Under the pieces are notes generated by a model that was not told the DNA's origin, did not search any database, and saw only the letters and a list, made by a program, of their open reading frames with translations. A program made the translations under genes and the position numbers. This document shows, piece after piece, positions 7,318 through 17,093 of a stretch of DNA of 35,590 nt; the stretch's first letter is position 1; the number at the start of each line of letters is the position of its first letter. The DNA comes from Sporolactobacillus shoreae. GTDB lineage: Bacteria; Bacillota; Bacilli; Bacillales; Sporolactobacillaceae. The stretch spans positions 1 through 35,590 of the forward strand of contig NZ_SRJD01000026.1 of the NCBI RefSeq assembly GCF_004684935.1. The letters run 5' to 3'.

Positions 7318-9138
7318 TTATATAATAAGACTCATATTCCAGTTTTGATATTCTTCACTAAAATATAGTATTTTTGCATTATGTTTAGCTCCAACAGTTG
7401 TAAACGAGTATATGTCATCTACGTATTCTTTTGATAAATTGCTAATATTTATAACTCCTTTGAAAATAGATCCATTGTTTTGAAATCTAACAATTATATA
7501 ATTTGGAACAATCCTTATTACTGTCACTTGATAAATTTCATCTATTTGTGGTCTATTATCAATGGTCTTATAACTTCTAGTAGATATACCATTTTGAAGA
7601 GCCATGTGGATCATCATGCTCCATTCATCAGAGATTATTAAATCCTGATCCCCCTTATGCTGCCATCTATATGATTTTGGACTTCTCATGTAATTTCCAA
7701 TAATGCCTAATCGGTATAAGTCTCTGAGGACTACTTCAAGTTTTTCCCCCAGAATAGTTCTAGAAAAATATCGTTCAACCCTATACTTTATTTCAGAAAA
7801 TGAAAAAATTGATTTAAAACCTTTTATACACGAAATAATATCTTCAATTTCCTCTGACGTATATAGCGCTCGCATTTCCTCTTTGACTTCATTCCAGCTA
7901 TCTAATGAATATTTCTTCCGTAATACTTCGAAAGTTGCTTGTTTAAAAGCAGTATCAGAACTATGAATTCCACTCTTTGCTGATGAAATCAATCTCACTA
8001 TATCGCGGGGTTTAAACCAACTGTTATTGAGAATATAATTTGCGGGGTCAATATGATTGACCGATTCTGGAAACCATTTTCTTATTAATTCTTTGTAAGT
8101 CAGCTTGTTGCCAAATGCTTGTTCTGCAATATCAATTCGCTTTAATAGAATTTTTAAAATGGGATGTTCAAATGAATTGGTATTTGCATAATCCCAAACA
8201 AGGGGTACTTCGAAACCTGAAGTAACTTTATTCAATTCTTTTGAAATTATAAATCTATTAATTGCGTTTAAAATTTCAAGTCTAACAGAACAAATTATCT
8301 TAGTCTTAGTTTGAAAATACTTTGTTATGAAAGTGTTTAATTTTTTGACTGTAAAGATTAAATCTCTTATTATTTTTAAATCTCTTTTAAAAACAGATAA
8401 TTCCCCATAGTATGCTTCCAATTCATCAACAAAAATATAATATGGTATATCTGACCGTATTAAATTTGGGAATATATGGTCCAATTCGTCAATTATACTG
8501 GTAAATGCTCTATACTCCTTTGTATCAAAAGATCTAGCTGATGAAAAACTCAAATCCAATTCCGGAGAAACCGTCACACCATTTGTTGTATTTGAAAATG
8601 GAATCGAAAATTTCATATGTTTTGGAATCAATAGCTTACCTTTGCCACTCTTTGTGGTAATTCTGGAGATAATTCTATCGAATTTATTCCAATTATCATC
8701 TTGAATAAAAAGGTTGCCACCATATTCTGAATTGTCTTCCCAAATTCTTTGGTAGAATAGCCATCTCCATATATATTCGAAATCTTGCCCATCCAATACA
8801 ACATCATTTCCAAACGATATGGAGGATACCAATCTCTTTGACAACCTATCCATATCTTTTCTCTGCATATCTGTATAATCATCTTTAAAGAAAATAAACG
8901 ATGAACATGTTGAGGAATCTATTTTTTTTAAACTATTATCTAGATAGTAAAGTAAAGCAGTTTTTCCAGTTCCCTTATAGCCCGTAATAAAGCAATAATT
9001 GCCCTGTAATAGATCGTCAATATTAAAATTATCTGGAATAACAAAACTCTCGATAAATTTATCGTAACCTTCTGTATTGACCTCATCTTTCGCATCAGGT
9101 TTCCCTGCATATATATCCTTGATTCGAACAGCTTGCAC
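7318..9138 (-). CDS. P-loop ATPase with C-terminal S1-like domain
   Basis: Protein of about 606 residues. Walker A is GYKGTGKT (residues 53-60) and Walker B is YYIFVDELEAYY (D238-E239), in the style of Sll1717-type P-loop ATPases. A long helical middle follows, and a winged-helix-like stretch (about 440-500). The last 75 residues, YQVTVIRIVPNYIIVRF then FKGVINISNLS, then TVGAKHNAKIL, match an S1 RNA-binding fold. An ATPase ending in an RNA-binding domain next to a HEPN-like RNase suggests RNA sensing or handling. Start: GGAGAGG precedes the GTG at 9138; an upstream GTG at 9168 has no site. Exact family and function unproven. Confidence 0.75.
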   Translation of the reverse strand: MQAVRIKDIYAGKPDAKDEVNTEGYDKFIESFVIPDNFNIDDLLQGNYCFITGYKGTGKTALLYYLDNSLKKIDSSTCSSFIFFKDDYTDMQRKDMDRLSKRLVSSISFGNDVVLDGQDFEYIWRWLFYQRIWEDNSEYGGNLFIQDDNWNKFDRIISRITTKSGKGKLLIPKHMKFSIPFSNTTNGVTVSPELDLSFSSARSFDTKEYRAFTSIIDELDHIFPNLIRSDIPYYIFVDELEAYYGELSVFKRDLKIIRDLIFTVKKLNTFITKYFQTKTKIICSVRLEILNAINRFIISKELNKVTSGFEVPLVWDYANTNSFEHPILKILLKRIDIAEQAFGNKLTYKELIRKWFPESVNHIDPANYILNNSWFKPRDIVRLISSAKSGIHSSDTAFKQATFEVLRKKYSLDSWNEVKEEMRALYTSEEIEDIISCIKGFKSIFSFSEIKYRVERYFSRTILGEKLEVVLRDLYRLGIIGNYMRSPKSYRWQHKGDQDLIISDEWSMMIHMALQNGISTRSYKTIDNRPQIDEIYQVTVIRIVPNYIIVRFQNNGSIFKGVINISNLSKEYVDDIYSFTTVGAKHNAKILYFSEEYQNWNMSLII

Positions 9139-9169
9139 TCCGAACACCTCTCCATATATGTAATTCACA

Positions 9170-9536
9170 CTAATATATCCAGAATTATACTCTATAACTC
9201 GAGTGGCACCGAGATTTTCACCTCAGTCTGCCACAGATTCCATACTTATCAATCCAAATTGGAATAGTCTAAAATTCGTAAATGTATATAATTTTACAGT
9301 ACGTTCGCAAAGCAATGGTTGAACTAACAAAATTATAACCTGAGTTATACCTGTTTCTTGGATCTTCGGTCACTTCCAGACTCACTGTATGCCAACAAGT
9401 CAATATCAACATCCAGAACTTTACGGCATACCATTTATATTTTTCATTTGGTCTGCCGATGGGCAAAACTCTGCTTATAGCTTATCAAAGCATTTTTCAA
9501 ACGGAACTTGTCAAATATGATTTCACTTCTTTACAC
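9170..9536. other. Intergenic stretch between hsdR and the ATPase gene
   Basis: No supported gene. A minus-strand frame near 9350-9440 reads MVCRKVLDVDIDLLAYSESG and stops soon after; it looks protein-like but has no ribosome site and no counterpart I recognise. The stretch presumably holds the promoter of the ATPase/Abi_C pair. No strong hairpin separates hsdR from it. Confidence 0.4.
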
Positions 9537-12503
9537 TCAAGCCTTTCGCAGACTCTTGTATATCTCATCGGTGAAGATACCGAGTACCTGCTTTTTGATT
9601 TCATCATGGCCTAGAAGCAGCGAAAAGAAATCCTGGTTCTGAGAAAGACCTTCAATAAGTGCATCGTCAATGCCATCGAAATAAGAAAACGCAAAGTCCT
9701 TTACCGAATTGTTCTTGGCGCTCGTTTTCAGCTTATCCGATTTCAAAAGAATATCCCGGATCTGCAGCATTGCCTTGACGGCGACATCGTTGTCATACGA
9801 TTTGCCGGTGCGGCTGTTGATCTCAGCAATAATTTGCGACAGGCGTTCTTCCTTTGCCTCGGTTAAACCAAAACTCTCCGCTACGGGTAATTTCATTACC
9901 GGAGAAGCGACAAGATCCGGTTTTTTGTGTTCCTCGCCCTTCTTTTGTAAAAAACGCGTAGCTTTGATTTTTCCGGAAAGATCATAGCCCTGGCCGGGGT
10001 GCTTGATGCTGATATAAGCGAGCAGATACGTGATGAAATTGTATTTCTTATGCAAGTCTGCATCCTCAAAGCAGGAAGCCTGAAGGAGAAACTCGTAGAA
10101 GCGGACAAAATGGCGCATGAGTGTCACCATCTCGGTCTGCTGCCGATCGTCACGGGCCTCAATAAGGTTCTTGGACTTCTTAAAATAGAAGGTCAGTTTC
10201 TGTTTGTCCTTGGAACTGATTTTTTCTTTATAGAGCAGGTCATTTGCCTTTTCGATATCATCCGGATCCAGGACCGCGTAGGCGTCAATCTTTGCTTCAA
10301 GGTCGTATATTGCCGTCGGCGTCACCGAATTGGACAGCAGCGTGGTCGTATAATACGGAGCAAACGCCGCCTTGATGTCCTCGTAGCTGTTGACGAAGTC
10401 CAGAATAAACGTTTTCTTATCATAGGGCGGGTAAATCCGATTCAGCCGGGAAAGGGTCTGAACCGCAGAGACGCCTTTCAGCTTTTTAAGGATATACATC
10501 GCGCAGAGTTTCGGCTGGTCAAAACCCGTCTGGTATTTATTGGCGACGAGCAGAACCTGATAATCGTCTTTCTCAAACGCCCCCGTCAGCTTGTCCTCAG
10601 AAAAGCCGTTCATGGACATCTCCGTAAATTCCTTGTCGTCATCCGGAAGCTTTACTTTGCCGGAAAACGCGACCAGTGCATGAATATCGGTATAGCCCTT
10701 CTTCGTGATATAGTCCTCAAAAGCCTGACGATATTTGACCGCGCCTTGTCTGGAAGATGTGATCACCATGGCTTTAGCCATGCCCCCGAGTTCCGTCATC
10801 ACGGACGTACGGAAGTGTTCGATAATCACCTCAATCCGCTGGGCGATATTTGTTTCGTGGAGTTCCACAAAGCGGGCAATCTGACGCTTCGCCTCGGTGG
10901 TTTTACAGCGTGGGTCGTCCTTCACTTCTTTATTGATTTGGTAGAAGGTCTCGTACGTTGTATAATTCTGCAGTACGTCCAGAATGAAACGTTCCTCAAT
11001 GGCCTGCTTCATGGAATAGACATGAAACGCCTCATACTGCCCCTTCGTGTTCAATCGGCCAAAAAGCTGCAGGGTCGTCGGTTTGGGCGTCGCCGTATAC
11101 GCGAACATCGAGACATTGGCCTGCTTGCCGCTCTTCCTGATTTCATCCGTAATTTGGCTTTCAACGTCAGGCGCATCTTGATCACCGGCACCCAGCGACT
11201 GCGTCACCGCCGCCATGTCCTTACCTGACGTCGATGAATGGGCCTCATCGATGATGACGGCGAACCGCTTTGTTTTAAGCCCCGCAATGCTGTTAACGAT
11301 GTACGGGAACTTCTGGATCGTGGTGGCAATGATTTTTGTATTGCCGTTCAGTGCAATGGCCAAGTCGCTAGACGTACACGTCTTGTCCATCACGCGAATC
11401 AGCCCAGCCTTGTGTTCTAGACCCAGGATGGCCTTCTGAAGCTGCCTGTCGACTACGACGCGGTCGGTCACAATGACGACATTATCAAAGATGATCTTGT
11501 TTGCGGCATCGTGAAGCGACGTCAGACGGTGTGCCAGCCAGGCGATGGAATTTGTTTTTCCGGAACCGGCGCTGTGCTGAATGAGGTAGTTCTGTGCCGT
11601 ATGGTTTTCGCAAACATCGATGAGCAGCTTACGTATAACATCAAGTTGATGATAGCGTGGGAAGATGACGGCTTCTGAATTTTTGATTTTACCGGTGGCA
11701 TCGTCTTTCTTCTCTTTGGTCTCAATGAAGATGAACTTGCTGATGAGGTCAAGCACCGTATCCTTAGTGAGGATGTCCTCCCACATATAGGAGACGCTGT
11801 ACTTGTCCGGATCGATCGGATTGCCCGCACCGGCCGCCACGCCTTTGCCATTACCCCGGTTAAACGGCAGGAAAAAGGTTTCTTTTCCGGAGAGCCGGGT
11901 TGTCATATAGACTTCTTCCAGATCCATGGCAAAGTTAACGAGAACGCCGGACTTAAACCGGAACAGACGCGTCTTCGGATCGCGGTCCGTGCGATACTGA
12001 TAGATGGCGTCCTCATAAGATTGGCCGGCGGCGTTGCACTTCAACTCAAAAGTCATAATGGCCAGGCCGTTCAGGAAGATCACAAGATCCATGCGCTCCG
12101 CGTCACTCGCCCAGACCTCCTCCATCACAGAGAAGATGTTCTTCTTGTACTTGGCCAAAAGCTCCTTGTTAAAGGTGGTTGCCGGCTGGGTATACATCAG
12201 GTCCAGCTTCATGTTCGACATCTCAATGCCGTGTTTGAGCACCTCGAGCAGACTTCCGCGGCTCTTGGTCGCCTCGCTATTAATGAAGCTAACGATTGTA
12301 TCTTCAAGGCCCGTTTTGTAGATTTTCCGCAGTGCGCGCATCGCTTCCGGCTGCGTCTCATTCAGGAACTTATAGAGCATCTCCCGATCCATTGCAAACA
12401 GGCGGTCGAAGCTGGTCGCCTGACGGATGATATAGCCGTTGTCCTGTGCCAGACGTTCCATGATGAAATGCTGATAGTCTTTTTCACTGAGGATACGGTT
12501 CAT
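9537..12503 (-). CDS. hsdR: Type I restriction enzyme, R subunit
   Basis: HsdR of 988 residues, normal length. The N-terminal nuclease domain has D139 and FELK (E153, K155) of the PD-(D/E)XK site. The translocase follows: Walker A SAGSGKT (311-317), DEAH (419-422), ATPKP, and a second RecA-like half with the helicase motif TLSRLNR. It moves DNA through the complex and cuts when foreign, unmethylated sites are found. It is the last gene of hsdM-hsdS-hsdR, and its ATG overlaps the stop of hsdS by 4 bases, so translation is coupled. GC content is higher than in the plasmid core, a sign of separate origin. The gene appears intact. Confidence 0.96.
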   Translation of the reverse strand: MNRILSEKDYQHFIMERLAQDNGYIIRQATSFDRLFAMDREMLYKFLNETQPEAMRALRKIYKTGLEDTIVSFINSEATKSRGSLLEVLKHGIEMSNMKLDLMYTQPATTFNKELLAKYKKNIFSVMEEVWASDAERMDLVIFLNGLAIMTFELKCNAAGQSYEDAIYQYRTDRDPKTRLFRFKSGVLVNFAMDLEEVYMTTRLSGKETFFLPFNRGNGKGVAAGAGNPIDPDKYSVSYMWEDILTKDTVLDLISKFIFIETKEKKDDATGKIKNSEAVIFPRYHQLDVIRKLLIDVCENHTAQNYLIQHSAGSGKTNSIAWLAHRLTSLHDAANKIIFDNVVIVTDRVVVDRQLQKAILGLEHKAGLIRVMDKTCTSSDLAIALNGNTKIIATTIQKFPYIVNSIAGLKTKRFAVIIDEAHSSTSGKDMAAVTQSLGAGDQDAPDVESQITDEIRKSGKQANVSMFAYTATPKPTTLQLFGRLNTKGQYEAFHVYSMKQAIEERFILDVLQNYTTYETFYQINKEVKDDPRCKTTEAKRQIARFVELHETNIAQRIEVIIEHFRTSVMTELGGMAKAMVITSSRQGAVKYRQAFEDYITKKGYTDIHALVAFSGKVKLPDDDKEFTEMSMNGFSEDKLTGAFEKDDYQVLLVANKYQTGFDQPKLCAMYILKKLKGVSAVQTLSRLNRIYPPYDKKTFILDFVNSYEDIKAAFAPYYTTTLLSNSVTPTAIYDLEAKIDAYAVLDPDDIEKANDLLYKEKISSKDKQKLTFYFKKSKNLIEARDDRQQTEMVTLMRHFVRFYEFLLQASCFEDADLHKKYNFITYLLAYISIKHPGQGYDLSGKIKATRFLQKKGEEHKKPDLVASPVMKLPVAESFGLTEAKEERLSQIIAEINSRTGKSYDNDVAVKAMLQIRDILLKSDKLKTSAKNNSVKDFAFSYFDGIDDALIEGLSQNQDFFSLLLGHDEIKKQVLGIFTDEIYKSLRKA

Positions 12504-13687
12504 ACTGTGACTTCCTTTTTACCGGTGACGTATTCGTAAATGAGAGATTTTTTATAGTCATCAAGAATTTTAAGCTGAGTCTGTTTGTCCGAGATGACTT
12601 TGTCTATTTCAGTGCATTTAGCATCAAGGTACGAGACGATTTCTTTCTGTTCAACTATCTCAGGCATGGGCAATCGCATGTTCCCGTAGTTTGTTTGCGT
12701 CATTCCCGGTAATGTAGTTTGGGATATGTAATATTTGTAGTCAAAACAAATTGCAAGGTAATAGTAAAAGCGCAATAACATCATCGCGTTCTTTTCATGT
12801 GCATCAAATGCCGTGTCAACATTCCAATACCTACCTTCAATGAAGTGTGGAATATGCAAAGTTGCCCCCTTTCGACCAAGTAAAACAGTCGGTCCTTCTT
12901 TGTATTCGCCACAAGTTTTGAAGCTACCAGCTCCGCTACCATATACGGGTATATCTCCCTCACTTTTAGGATCTGATCCATTTTTGATTGTCATTACATA
13001 TTTTGCGGGGATAATATTCCATGCAACCGGAATTTTCCCTATCCAGATAGCATAGCTGTCTTTCATCTCAACATCAGGATTCAATCCCTTTGTTACGGCT
13101 TCCGTGATCATGGAACGCTTATACTGCTCAAGGGTATCAATCTGGGACTGCACATCGGCGGTCAAAGCATCAATTTCGGCACATTTGGCGTCAAGGAAGG
13201 CGGCAATGCGGCGTTGTTCCAACGACGGAGGAACAGGAATAGATATTTTCTTCATATCGGTCCAACCTGTTGTCCACAGGTCATCTACGATACCATGCCC
13301 CCAACGATAAAACTCATCTGAAAATAACGGCGCATGAAATAACCAATTATAGTATTCAGGCATCATAGTTGTTCTTGGCTTTAGAACAGTGTTGATTAAT
13401 GACACCGAACCATCATAAGCAGATATGCCACACGAACCACGTCTATCAGAGCGACTGTTAATAGAAAAGTCACCCTTACGAACCAGTTTTCTGTTATCGC
13501 CATCATCTGTTTTTGCCGCTGTTTCAAGTTGAGGAACAATTCCTTTCATGGTAACAGAAAGCGGTGGATAATCTTTGTCACTCACTTTTTCATTGCGTAA
13601 TTCATAAAGCTCGCCAATTTTACCTGTACGCCATGCATCAGGCATCTTCCCTATCCACTCAGTTCCACTGTCTTTCATTTCTCTCAT
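12500..13687 (-). CDS. hsdS: Type I restriction-modification specificity subunit
   Basis: HsdS of 395 residues chooses the DNA target for the methylase and nuclease. It has two similar halves, each opening with W-I-G-K-(M/I)-P (GTEWIGKMPDAW and YAIWIGKIPVAW) and each closing with a helix: RRIAAFLDAKCAEIDAL with ITEAVTKGLNPDV, and KEIVSYLDAKCTEIDKV with LIYEYVTGKKEVTV. These are two target-recognition domains with conserved spacer helices, as expected for a bipartite site. The halves share the LDAKCxEID repeat. Both ends overlap the adjacent hsd genes by 4 bases. The TRDs look unrelated to each other, so the target cannot be predicted. Confidence 0.95.
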   Translation of the reverse strand: MREMKDSGTEWIGKMPDAWRTGKIGELYELRNEKVSDKDYPPLSVTMKGIVPQLETAAKTDDGDNRKLVRKGDFSINSRSDRRGSCGISAYDGSVSLINTVLKPRTTMMPEYYNWLFHAPLFSDEFYRWGHGIVDDLWTTGWTDMKKISIPVPPSLEQRRIAAFLDAKCAEIDALTADVQSQIDTLEQYKRSMITEAVTKGLNPDVEMKDSYAIWIGKIPVAWNIIPAKYVMTIKNGSDPKSEGDIPVYGSGAGSFKTCGEYKEGPTVLLGRKGATLHIPHFIEGRYWNVDTAFDAHEKNAMMLLRFYYYLAICFDYKYYISQTTLPGMTQTNYGNMRLPMPEIVEQKEIVSYLDAKCTEIDKVISDKQTQLKILDDYKKSLIYEYVTGKKEVTV

Positions 13688-15804
13688 ACCGTCGTCACCT
13701 TATCTCCAAACAGTTTCGCCACGCGCTCATTGACGGAGCGTTCCAGATCCATGAAATGAACCACCAGATCTTTGCTGGGCGTGGGCTGCTGATATTTGTA
13801 GAAATAACGGGTAAACGGGATCTCGGCGCCGGTTTTAACAACCGGATGCTTCGCGCCCAAATTTTCTTCGAAGAACGCTTTAGCATCAGGAATATGAGGC
13901 AATACTTCGCGCGCCATGTAGGTGTCAATATCTTCTTCGTATTTGACGATTTCCGTATCTTTTGTCTCTTTATCGTAGAGAACATGGCCCTTGCGGTCAC
14001 GCTGAATCTCAGCCGCCTTGTCCATAACAGAAAGTCCGTCCGCAATCTTTTCGAGCAGCTTTTTATCGACGGTGACGTGTACAAGCACCTTGACCAGCAC
14101 CGGCATAAAAGCTTCAGGTGCTGGATAGACGGTATCTGAAATAGCGGCCGTTAATGCTTCAATAATCGCGTCGTACGCCGGCTTGTTATTTTTATAGTTT
14201 TCGAGTTTCTTGGCGTCCTTGCCGGTCAGTTCCTCGGCGCTTTCGAGTTCCTCCACCTTTGCTTCATCATAAAGAGAGGACAGAGAACCCTTGGAGAGCA
14301 TTGCGTCAATACGCTCCTGAGTGATCGCGTAGCTGCGCTGGAGGGGCTGCATCACCGTATACTCATGGTAGATGAACTCCTCATTCTTATAGATCTTGCA
14401 CTGTTCATTTTCAGCGAAGTCGGCGTAGAGCTTGGTGATGGCCGCGCGGTCTTCCGGCGTAATTTCATTTCTCTTATTGCCTAGGGCTTTTCGCAGCTTG
14501 TGATAAATCGTTGAGGCGTCGATCAGCTGAATCTTGCCTTTGCGTTCTTCACGTTTGTTCTTGGAAAGCACCCAAATATAGGTCGCGATGCCGGTGTTAT
14601 AAAACAGGTCGGTGGGCAGCGCGATAATGGCTTCGATCAAGTCGCTTTCCAGCATCCAGCGCCGAATCTGACTTTCACCGGAGGCAGTGCCGCCAGAAAA
14701 CAGCGGCGAACCGTTTTCGATAATGGCGGCGCGACCATATTTATCATCCATTTTGTCGATGGCGGACTGTAAAAAGAGCATTTGCATGTCACCAGAACCC
14801 GGAAGGCCGGAGCCCCAGCGTCCATCCAGACCTTTGGCCTGCTCGTCTCGAACTGCCTGCTCAACGCCTTCGGCGGCGTCCTTGCCGCCCCACGGCTGGC
14901 CAAACGGTGGATTTTCCAATACAAAGCGCATCTTTATACCCTTAAAACGGTCTGCCTTCATCGTATCCTGATAGCAAATATTCTCCGCGTTCTGTCCTTT
15001 GATGAGCATTTCCGCCAGACAGATGGCATAGGATTCCGGATTGACCTCCTGACCAAACAGGCGGACATCGGCAGAAGGATTGTAACGCTTGATGAAATTA
15101 TAGCCGGTGGAAAGCATACCGCCGGTGCCGCAGGCCTGGTCCAGTATAGTGATCACCTTTCCGTCGTCAAAAATATCGTCGCAGCCTTCGGCAAGCAAAA
15201 TATTGACCATGGACTTGATAATATCCCGACCGGTGTAGTGGTCACCCGCCTCGGCATTTTCAGAAAATCTTCGGATGAGATCCTCAAAAATGTATCCCAT
15301 CTTTACGTTGTCAATTGTGCGGGGATCAAGATCCAGTTCAGAGAACGCTTTAACCACACTGAGTAAGCGGTTGTTCTTGTCCATCTTATCGATCTGCTTC
15401 GAGAAATCCAGGCCTTTTTCAGCCGAAAGAAGAATTTCCTGAACATTAGCAGAAAAGCCCCGGATATAGCTTCTAAAGTTATCCGCAAGGTAGTCGGCTT
15501 CATTCACCAGTTCCGCCAAATCATAGTCGCTGGTGTTGTAAAACTGGAAGCCGGACACGCGATACATCGCCTTTGCCGGGAAATTCGGACTCGCCTTAAA
15601 CTGGTCAATGACCGCTTTTTTAGTCGGCGCCAGTGCACATTCAAAACGACGGATAATCGTCATCGGAATGATGACGTCTTTATACTTATCACTCTGATAC
15701 GGTCCACGCAGTTTGTTTGCGATGGACCAAATAAAATTGACTTCTTTAGACACATCAACAGGCGCGTCGTCCCACATTGCATCAATAACTTGTTTTTCTA
15801 CCAT
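13684..15804 (-). CDS. hsdM: Type I restriction-modification methyltransferase
   Basis: HsdM of 706 residues adds methyl groups to adenines at the site chosen by HsdS. Seen motifs: HYTGRD (about 189-194), the S-adenosylmethionine loop LDQACGTGGML (221-231), and catalytic NPPF (298-301). The extra C-terminal region of about 200 residues is typical of the longer HsdM subgroup. First gene of the operon; its stop overlaps the hsdS start as ATGA. Upstream lie AT-rich repeats resembling the partition repeats, so transcription of this operon may be affected by the neighbouring ribbon-helix-helix protein. Confidence 0.96.
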   Translation of the reverse strand: MVEKQVIDAMWDDAPVDVSKEVNFIWSIANKLRGPYQSDKYKDVIIPMTIIRRFECALAPTKKAVIDQFKASPNFPAKAMYRVSGFQFYNTSDYDLAELVNEADYLADNFRSYIRGFSANVQEILLSAEKGLDFSKQIDKMDKNNRLLSVVKAFSELDLDPRTIDNVKMGYIFEDLIRRFSENAEAGDHYTGRDIIKSMVNILLAEGCDDIFDDGKVITILDQACGTGGMLSTGYNFIKRYNPSADVRLFGQEVNPESYAICLAEMLIKGQNAENICYQDTMKADRFKGIKMRFVLENPPFGQPWGGKDAAEGVEQAVRDEQAKGLDGRWGSGLPGSGDMQMLFLQSAIDKMDDKYGRAAIIENGSPLFSGGTASGESQIRRWMLESDLIEAIIALPTDLFYNTGIATYIWVLSKNKREERKGKIQLIDASTIYHKLRKALGNKRNEITPEDRAAITKLYADFAENEQCKIYKNEEFIYHEYTVMQPLQRSYAITQERIDAMLSKGSLSSLYDEAKVEELESAEELTGKDAKKLENYKNNKPAYDAIIEALTAAISDTVYPAPEAFMPVLVKVLVHVTVDKKLLEKIADGLSVMDKAAEIQRDRKGHVLYDKETKDTEIVKYEEDIDTYMAREVLPHIPDAKAFFEENLGAKHPVVKTGAEIPFTRYFYKYQQPTPSKDLVVHFMDLERSVNERVAKLFGDKVTTV

Positions 15805-15855
15805 GAATTAATTCTCCAATCGGCCGATTGTGGCTTGCTATAAATCAAATCTATA

Positions 15856-15899
15856 CTATTTAAATTTAAATATAATTATATTTAAAAATAATTTAAATT
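15856..15899. repeat. TATTTAAA-type repeats before hsdM
   Basis: Copies of the core seen upstream of parA: CTATTTAAA (15856), its reverse TTTAAATAT (15865), ATATTTAAA (15878) and TAATTTAAA (15889), mostly at 11-base steps. They overlap the end of the ribbon-helix-helix gene and sit in the hsdM promoter region. They may be extra binding sites for that protein; AT-rich composition makes chance matches possible. Confidence 0.45.
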
Positions 15900-16204
15900 A
15901 AACCTTTTTCCGAAAGAACTTGTTTCAAAACCGCGTTTACAAATTCAGATTTGAACCCTCGCCCTTTTCCCTTACTAATCCGATCGATAGCTTTGGCAAC
16001 ATCAGCATCCAAAACGAAGCCTTTCATAATGGTCTGCTTTTTGTTGTTTTCAATAAGGCTGTCAATCATGTCTGACTTTGTAGTAACACGTGTATTTTTT
16101 GATTCGTTAAGTTGATCTGTATTTTTACTAGGCACCGTATTTTCTGAGGAATTTATATCAGTAGAAGCAACGTCATTAAAACCAGCTAAGGTCCTTTTTT
16201 TCAT
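15893..16204 (-). CDS. Ribbon-helix-helix partition protein (ParB-type partner)
   Basis: Protein of 103 residues encoded 42 bases after parA on the same strand. The first 55 residues are Ser/Thr/Asn-rich and probably flexible; the last 45 (IMKGFVLDADVAKAIDRISKGK then KSEFVNAVLKQVL) form a strand and two helices of ribbon-helix-helix type. Small RHH proteins after a ParA ATPase act as centromere-binding ParB/ParG-like partners and as repressors of the par operon. Its flexible N-terminus would then stimulate ParA, as known for ParG. Likely sites are the ATATTTAAA arrays nearby. The exact family is not assigned. Confidence 0.72.
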   Translation of the reverse strand: MKKRTLAGFNDVASTDINSSENTVPSKNTDQLNESKNTRVTTKSDMIDSLIENNKKQTIMKGFVLDADVAKAIDRISKGKGRGFKSEFVNAVLKQVLSEKGLI

Positions 16205-16246
16205 AAATATTATTTAACCTCCGATTTAATTAAATATAACTTTAAA

Positions 16247-17023
16247 TTAATTTAAAGTTAATTCATTATATAATTGACTATAACTATCCTTTAAAACGTT
16301 ATTATTTTGAATAAGCGTTACGGGTAGGTTCTCGTAGGCAATACCTGAGGCGCCCCGTATGCTTCTTGGAATGACGGTATCATAGAGCTTTATATGGTTT
16401 TCCAGACAATACTTCCTACATTCCTGAAGAATTTGATCATGCAAGGCGGTGCGGCGATCGACCAGAGTCGCTACAACGCCATTGACCTCAAGCCTGTGGT
16501 TAATTTTTGATTTGAAGTCAACGATAAAGTTCAACATTTTGACTAGGGATCGCATTGAATATTTTTCTGGCTGGAAGGGGATCAGGACCTCGTGAGCGAA
16601 ATTCAGGATATTTCCGGCCATGAGCCCAAGGTTCGGCGGGCCATCTACAATCACGATGTCATAGTGATTTAAGTCGGAAAGGTTACTTTTTAACAAATGG
16701 AAGGGCTTTTTATACTTCTTTTGGTCTGTCAGAACGTCGAATTCAAGAAACTGAAGATCATCATTTGCAGGCAGAATATCAATGCCTTCGTAGACCTTAA
16801 CGATAGATTCCTTAGCAGTTGCCTTGCCAACCATTACATCGTAGATTGTGGTCTCAAATACATCAGGGTTTTTCCCGAATGAAAGAGAAACATTGCCCTG
16901 ATTATCCCCGTCAACAATCAGAACCTTCTTCCCGTCTAGCGCAAATAAACCGGCCAGATTTACAGACAAAGAAGTTTTCAAAACGCCACCTTTGTTGTTA
17001 GATACGGCTAAAATACGCGTCAC
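16247..17023 (-). CDS. parA: ParA-type partition ATPase
   Basis: Deviant-Walker ATPase of 258 residues that distributes plasmid copies by binding the nucleoid in its ATP form. The N-terminus has NNKGGVLKTSLSVNLA; this fits KGGxxK(S/T) although the usual glycine before the second lysine is leucine. VLIVDGDNQGN and YDIVIVDGPPNLG give the A' and Walker B motifs. There is no long N-terminal helix-turn-helix, so it is a short type Ib ParA, which suits a ribbon-helix-helix partner. Three 11-bp repeats lie just upstream and are the probable operator/centromere. Confidence 0.93.
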   Translation of the reverse strand: MTRILAVSNNKGGVLKTSLSVNLAGLFALDGKKVLIVDGDNQGNVSLSFGKNPDVFETTIYDVMVGKATAKESIVKVYEGIDILPANDDLQFLEFDVLTDQKKYKKPFHLLKSNLSDLNHYDIVIVDGPPNLGLMAGNILNFAHEVLIPFQPEKYSMRSLVKMLNFIVDFKSKINHRLEVNGVVATLVDRRTALHDQILQECRKYCLENHIKLYDTVIPRSIRGASGIAYENLPVTLIQNNNVLKDSYSQLYNELTLN

Positions 17024-17060
17024 ACTCTATCACCACACATAAACAAATTATAAAAATAAT

Positions 17061-17093
17061 ATATTTAAATTATATTTAAATTGTATTTAATAA
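17061..17093. repeat. 11-bp tandem repeats, candidate centromere/operator
   Basis: ATATTTAAATT occurs twice in perfect tandem (17061-17071, 17072-17082) followed by GTATTTAATAA (17083-17093). They lie 38-70 bases upstream of the parA start. The same ATATTTAAA core recurs with the same 11-base step at 17873-17905. This is the expected layout for a ribbon-helix-helix centromere protein, which binds one site per helical turn. Confidence 0.65.

Noticed and set aside
9999-11228. 409-codon open frame on the plus strand inside hsdR
   Set aside because: Antisense shadow of an intact, motif-rich hsdR; rich in Arg/His/Leu as expected from reverse reading of GC-rich codons, with no ribosome site.
12021-12539. 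Plus-strand open frames of 95-172 codons over the hsdR/hsdS junction
   Set aside because: Antisense to two verified genes; no domain or start signal.
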